This document shows positions 60,707-64,000 of a stretch of DNA of 64,000 nucleotides, piece by piece. The number at the start of each line of letters is the position of its first letter. The first letter of the stretch is position 1. A program made the position numbers and the translations under genes. The stretch covers positions 16,820 through 80,819 of the forward strand of contig CAAHFI010191642.1 in assembly GCA_900893395.1 (NCBI GenBank), in the 5' to 3' direction. The notes below the pieces were generated by a model that saw nothing but the letters and a program-made list of their open reading frames with translations, made no database searches and was not told where the DNA came from. The stretch comes from Euglena gracilis (Eukaryota; Euglenozoa; Euglenophyceae; Euglenales; Euglenaceae).

Positions 60707-63700
60707 GGATCCCTTTTGTTAGTGATATTTTGAGATCACGTAGGATCTAGTGACCCTGAAGGGCTCAAACAAGTCCTAAAGGGTGCGAGAATCGATTTTT
60801 AGGCAACTCTTACGCTCAAAAAGGCCGCTTAGGTGCCCGGACCATGGGTACCGCTGGGCTGGCTGGGTGCCAAAAACAGCGTTTCCTGGCACATAAGGTT
60901 CAGACATATTCCCCATTGGATCCCTTTGTTGGTGATATTTTGAGATCACGTAGGATCTAGTGACCCCTGAAGGGCTCAAACAAGTCCTAAAGGGTGCGAG
61001 AATCGATTTTTAGGCAACTCTTACGCTCAAAAAGGCCGCTTAGTGCCCGGGACCATGGGTACCTGCTGGGCTGGCTGGGTGCCAAAAACAGTGTTTCCTG
61101 GCACATAAGGTTCAGACATATTCCCACCATTGGATCCCTTTTGTTGGTGATATTTTGAGATCACGTAGGATCTAGTGACCCCTGAAGGGCTCAAACAAGT
61201 CCTAAAGGGTGCGAGAATCGATTTTTAGGCAACTCTTACGCTCAAAAGGCCGTCTTAGGTGCCGGACCATGGGTACCGCTGGGCTGGCTGGGTGCCAAAA
61301 ACAGTGTTTCCTGGCACATAAGGTTCAGACATATTCCCACCATTGGATCCCTTTTGTTGTGATATTTTGAGATCACGTAGGATCTAGTGACCCCTGAAGG
61401 GCTCAAACAAGTCCTAAAGGGTGAGAATCGATTTTTAGGCAACTCTTACGCTCAAAAAGGCCGCCTTAGGTGCCCGGGACCATGGGTACCGCTGGGCTGG
61501 CTGGGTGCCAAAAACAGTGTTTCCTGGCACATAAGGTTCAGACATATTCCCACCATTGGATCCCTTTTGTTGTGATATTTTGAGATCACGTAGGATCTAG
61601 TGACCCTGAAGGGCTCAAACAAGTCCTAAAGGGTGCGAGAATCGATTTTTTAGGCAACTCTTACGCTCAAAAAGGCCGCTTAGGTGCCCGGGACCCATGG
61701 GTACCGCTGGGCTGGCTGGGTGCCAAAAACAGCGTTTCCTGGCACATAAGGTTCAGACATATTCCCACCATTGGATCCCTTTTGTTTAGTGATATTTTGA
61801 GATCACGTAGGATCTAGTGACCCTGAAGGGCTCTAAACAAGTCCTAAAGGGTGCGAGAATCGATTTTTTAGGCAACTCTTACGCTCAAAAAGGCCGCTTA
61901 GGTGCCGGGACCATGGGTACCTGCTGGGCTGGCTGGGTGCCAAAACAGCGTTTTCCTGGCACATAAGGTTCAGACATATTCCCCCATTGGACCCTTTTGT
62001 TGGTGATATTTTGAGATCACGTAGGATCTAGTGACCCCTGAAGGGCTCAAACAAGTCCTAAAGGGTGCGAGAATCGATTTTTAGGCAACTCTTACGCTCA
62101 AAAAGGCCGCTTAGGTGCCCGGGACCATGGGTACCTGCTGGGGGCTGGGTTGCAAAAACAGCGTTTCCTGGCACATAAGGTTCAGACATATTCCCACCAT
62201 TGGACCCTTTTGTTAGTGATATTTTGAGATCACGTAGGATCTAGTGACCCTGAAGGGCTCAAACAAGTCCTAAAGGGTGCGAGAATCGATTTTAGGCAAC
62301 TCTTACGCTCAAAAGGCCGCCTTAGGTGCCCGGGACCATGGGTACGCTGGGCTGGCTGGGTGCCAAAAACAGCGTTTCCTGGCACATAAGGTTCAGACAT
62401 ATTCCACCATTGGACCCTTTTGTGGTGATATTTTGAAGATCACGTAGGATCTAGTGACCCCTGAAGGGCTCAAACAAGTCCTAAAGGGTGCGAGAATCGA
62501 TTTTTAGGCAACTCTTACGCTCAAAAAGGCGTCTTAGGTGCCCGGGACCATGGGTACCTGCTGGGCTGGCTGGGTGCAAAAACAGCGTTTCCTGGCACAT
62601 AAGGTTCAGACTATTCCCACCATTGGACCCCTTTTGTTGTGATATTTTGAGATCACGTAGGATCTAGTGACCCCTGAAGGGCTCAAACAAGTCCTAAAGG
62701 GTGCGAGAATCGATTTTTAGGCAACTCTTACGCTCAAAAGGCCGTCTTAGGTGCCCGGGACCATGGGTACCTGCTGGGCTGGCTGGGTGCCAAAAACAGC
62801 GTTTCCTGGCACATAAGGTTCAGACATATTCCCACTTGGATCCCTTTTGTTGTGATATTTTTGAGATCAGTAGGATCTAGTGACCCTGAAGGGCTCAAAC
62901 AAGTCCTAAAGGGTGCGAGAATCGATTTTAGGCAACTCTTACGCTCAAAAAGGCCGCTTAGGTGCCCGGGACCATGGGTACCTGCTGGCTGGCTGGGTCC
63001 AAAAACAGTGTTTCCTGGCACATAAGGTTCAGACATATTCCCCATTGGATCCCTTTTGTTAGGTGATATTTTGAGATCACGTAGGATCTAGTGACCCCTG
63101 AAGGGCTCAAAACAAGTCCTAAAGGGTGCGAGAATCGATTTTTAGGCAACTCTTACGCTCAAAAAGGCCGCTTAGGTGCCGGGACCATGGGTACCGCTGG
63201 GCTGGCTGGGTGCCAAAACAGTGTTTCCTGGCACATAAGGTTCAGCACATATTCCCACCATTGGACCCTTTTGTTGTGATATTTGAGATCACGTAGGATC
63301 TAGTGACCCCTGAAGGGCTCAAACAAGTCCTAAAGGGTGCGAGAATCGATTTTTAGGCAACTCTTACGCTCAAAAAGGCCGCCTTAGGTGCCCGGGACCA
63401 TGGGTACCGCTGGGCTGGCTGGGTGCCAACAGCGTTTCCTGGCACATAAGGTTCAGACATATTCCCCCATTGGACCCTTTTGTTGTGATATTTTGAGATC
63501 ACGTAGGATCTAGTGACCCTGAAGGGCTCAAACAAGTCCTAAAGGGTGCGAGAATCGATTTTTAGGCAACTCTTACGCTCAAAAAGGCCGTCTTAAGGTG
63601 CCCGGGACCATGGTACGGCTGGGCTGGCTGGGTGCCAAAACAGCGTTCCTGGCACATAAGGTTCAGACATATTCCCACCATTGGATCCTTTTGTTAGGTG

Positions 63701-64000
63701 AATTTTGAGATCACGTAGGATCTAGTGACCCCTGAAGGGCTCAAACAAGTCCTAAAGGGTGCGAGAATCGATTTTTAGGCAACTCTTACGCTCAAAAAGG
63801 CCGCTTAGGTGCCCGGGACCATGGGTACCTGCTGGCTGGCTGGGTGCCAAAAACAGCGTTTCCTGGCACATAAGGTTCAGACATATTCCCACATTGACCC
63901 TTTTGTTGGTGATATTTTGAGATCACGTAGGATCTATTGACCCCTGAAGGGCTCAAACAAGTCCTAAAGGGTGCGAGAATCGATTTTAGGCAACTCTTAC
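60707..64000 (+). repeat. 217-bp satellite array, right block, heterogeneous part
   Basis: About 15 further monomers, each carrying several one- or two-base indels and shared substitutions: CCGCTT for CCGTCTT, ACCTGCT or ACCGCT for ACCGGCT, AGCGTTT for AGTGTTT, CCCACC for CCCGCC, TTGGTG or TTGTG for TTAGTG. The first change is a lost C at about 60754. The array continues past the window. Short minus-strand frames of 60-103 codons appear here only because indels remove stops. Confidence 0.97.

Noticed and set aside
60776-63535. Minus-strand frames of 60-103 codons in the noisy satellite copies
   Set aside because: They appear only where single-base indels remove the stops present in the homogeneous monomer.
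1-64000. rRNA, tRNA or other structured RNA genes
   Set aside because: No recognisable rRNA core sequences or tRNA cloverleaf with A and B boxes were seen by eye on either strand; a covariance-model scan would be needed to exclude small RNAs.

Overview
The window is eukaryotic nuclear-type DNA dominated by repeats. It has no operons, ribosome-binding sites, rRNA, tRNA or CRISPR. Open frames become sensible proteins only after removing very short GT-AG introns (34-62 nt, most 42-54 nt). Homopolymer C/G and A/T tracts are abundant outside the satellites. The lineage cannot be fixed from sequence alone; many eukaryotes (protists, algae, some compact animals) have introns this short.

Layout. (1) 1-13831: tandem array of a 217-bp satellite. 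(2) 13832-48589: a 34.8-kb complex island. (3) 48590-64000: a second array of the same 217-bp satellite in the same orientation, with base-identical monomers to about 60.7 kb and noisy, indel-rich monomers from there to the end.

The island holds, left to right: a minus-strand multi-exon gene resembling a zinc-finger tyrosine recombinase (14.2-16.3 kb); C/G-rich repeats; a duplicated 0.5-kb segment with a decayed single satellite monomer between its copies (18.76-19.93 kb); a minus-strand nine-exon gene of unknown function that splices into one uninterrupted 393-codon frame (20.48-22.02 kb); a broken inverted partial copy of that gene beside it (22.07-22.5 kb); a (CATA)n microsatellite of about 63 units; a candidate coding segment (23.9-24.7 kb); a degenerate tandem array of a ~1.13-kb unit with one piece inverted (25.55-42.46 kb); three copies of a TA-flanked MITE-like element; a 1,133-bp TA-flanked element with perfect 26-bp terminal inverted repeats, three long hairpins and a 142-codon ORF (44.12-45.25 kb); and a cluster of C/G-tract palindromes up to the second array.

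Reading. This looks like a satellite block (pericentromeric, subtelomeric or other heterochromatin) interrupted by an island of mobile-element debris. The recombinase-like gene is probably an element gene (Crypton-like, DIRS/Ngaro-like or integrating-virus-like). The small TIR elements carry no recognisable transposase and are probably mobilised from elsewhere. The nine-exon gene and the hairpin-rich TA element are the best candidates for something undescribed. All exon calls were made by hand from splice-site and frame logic and have no transcript support.
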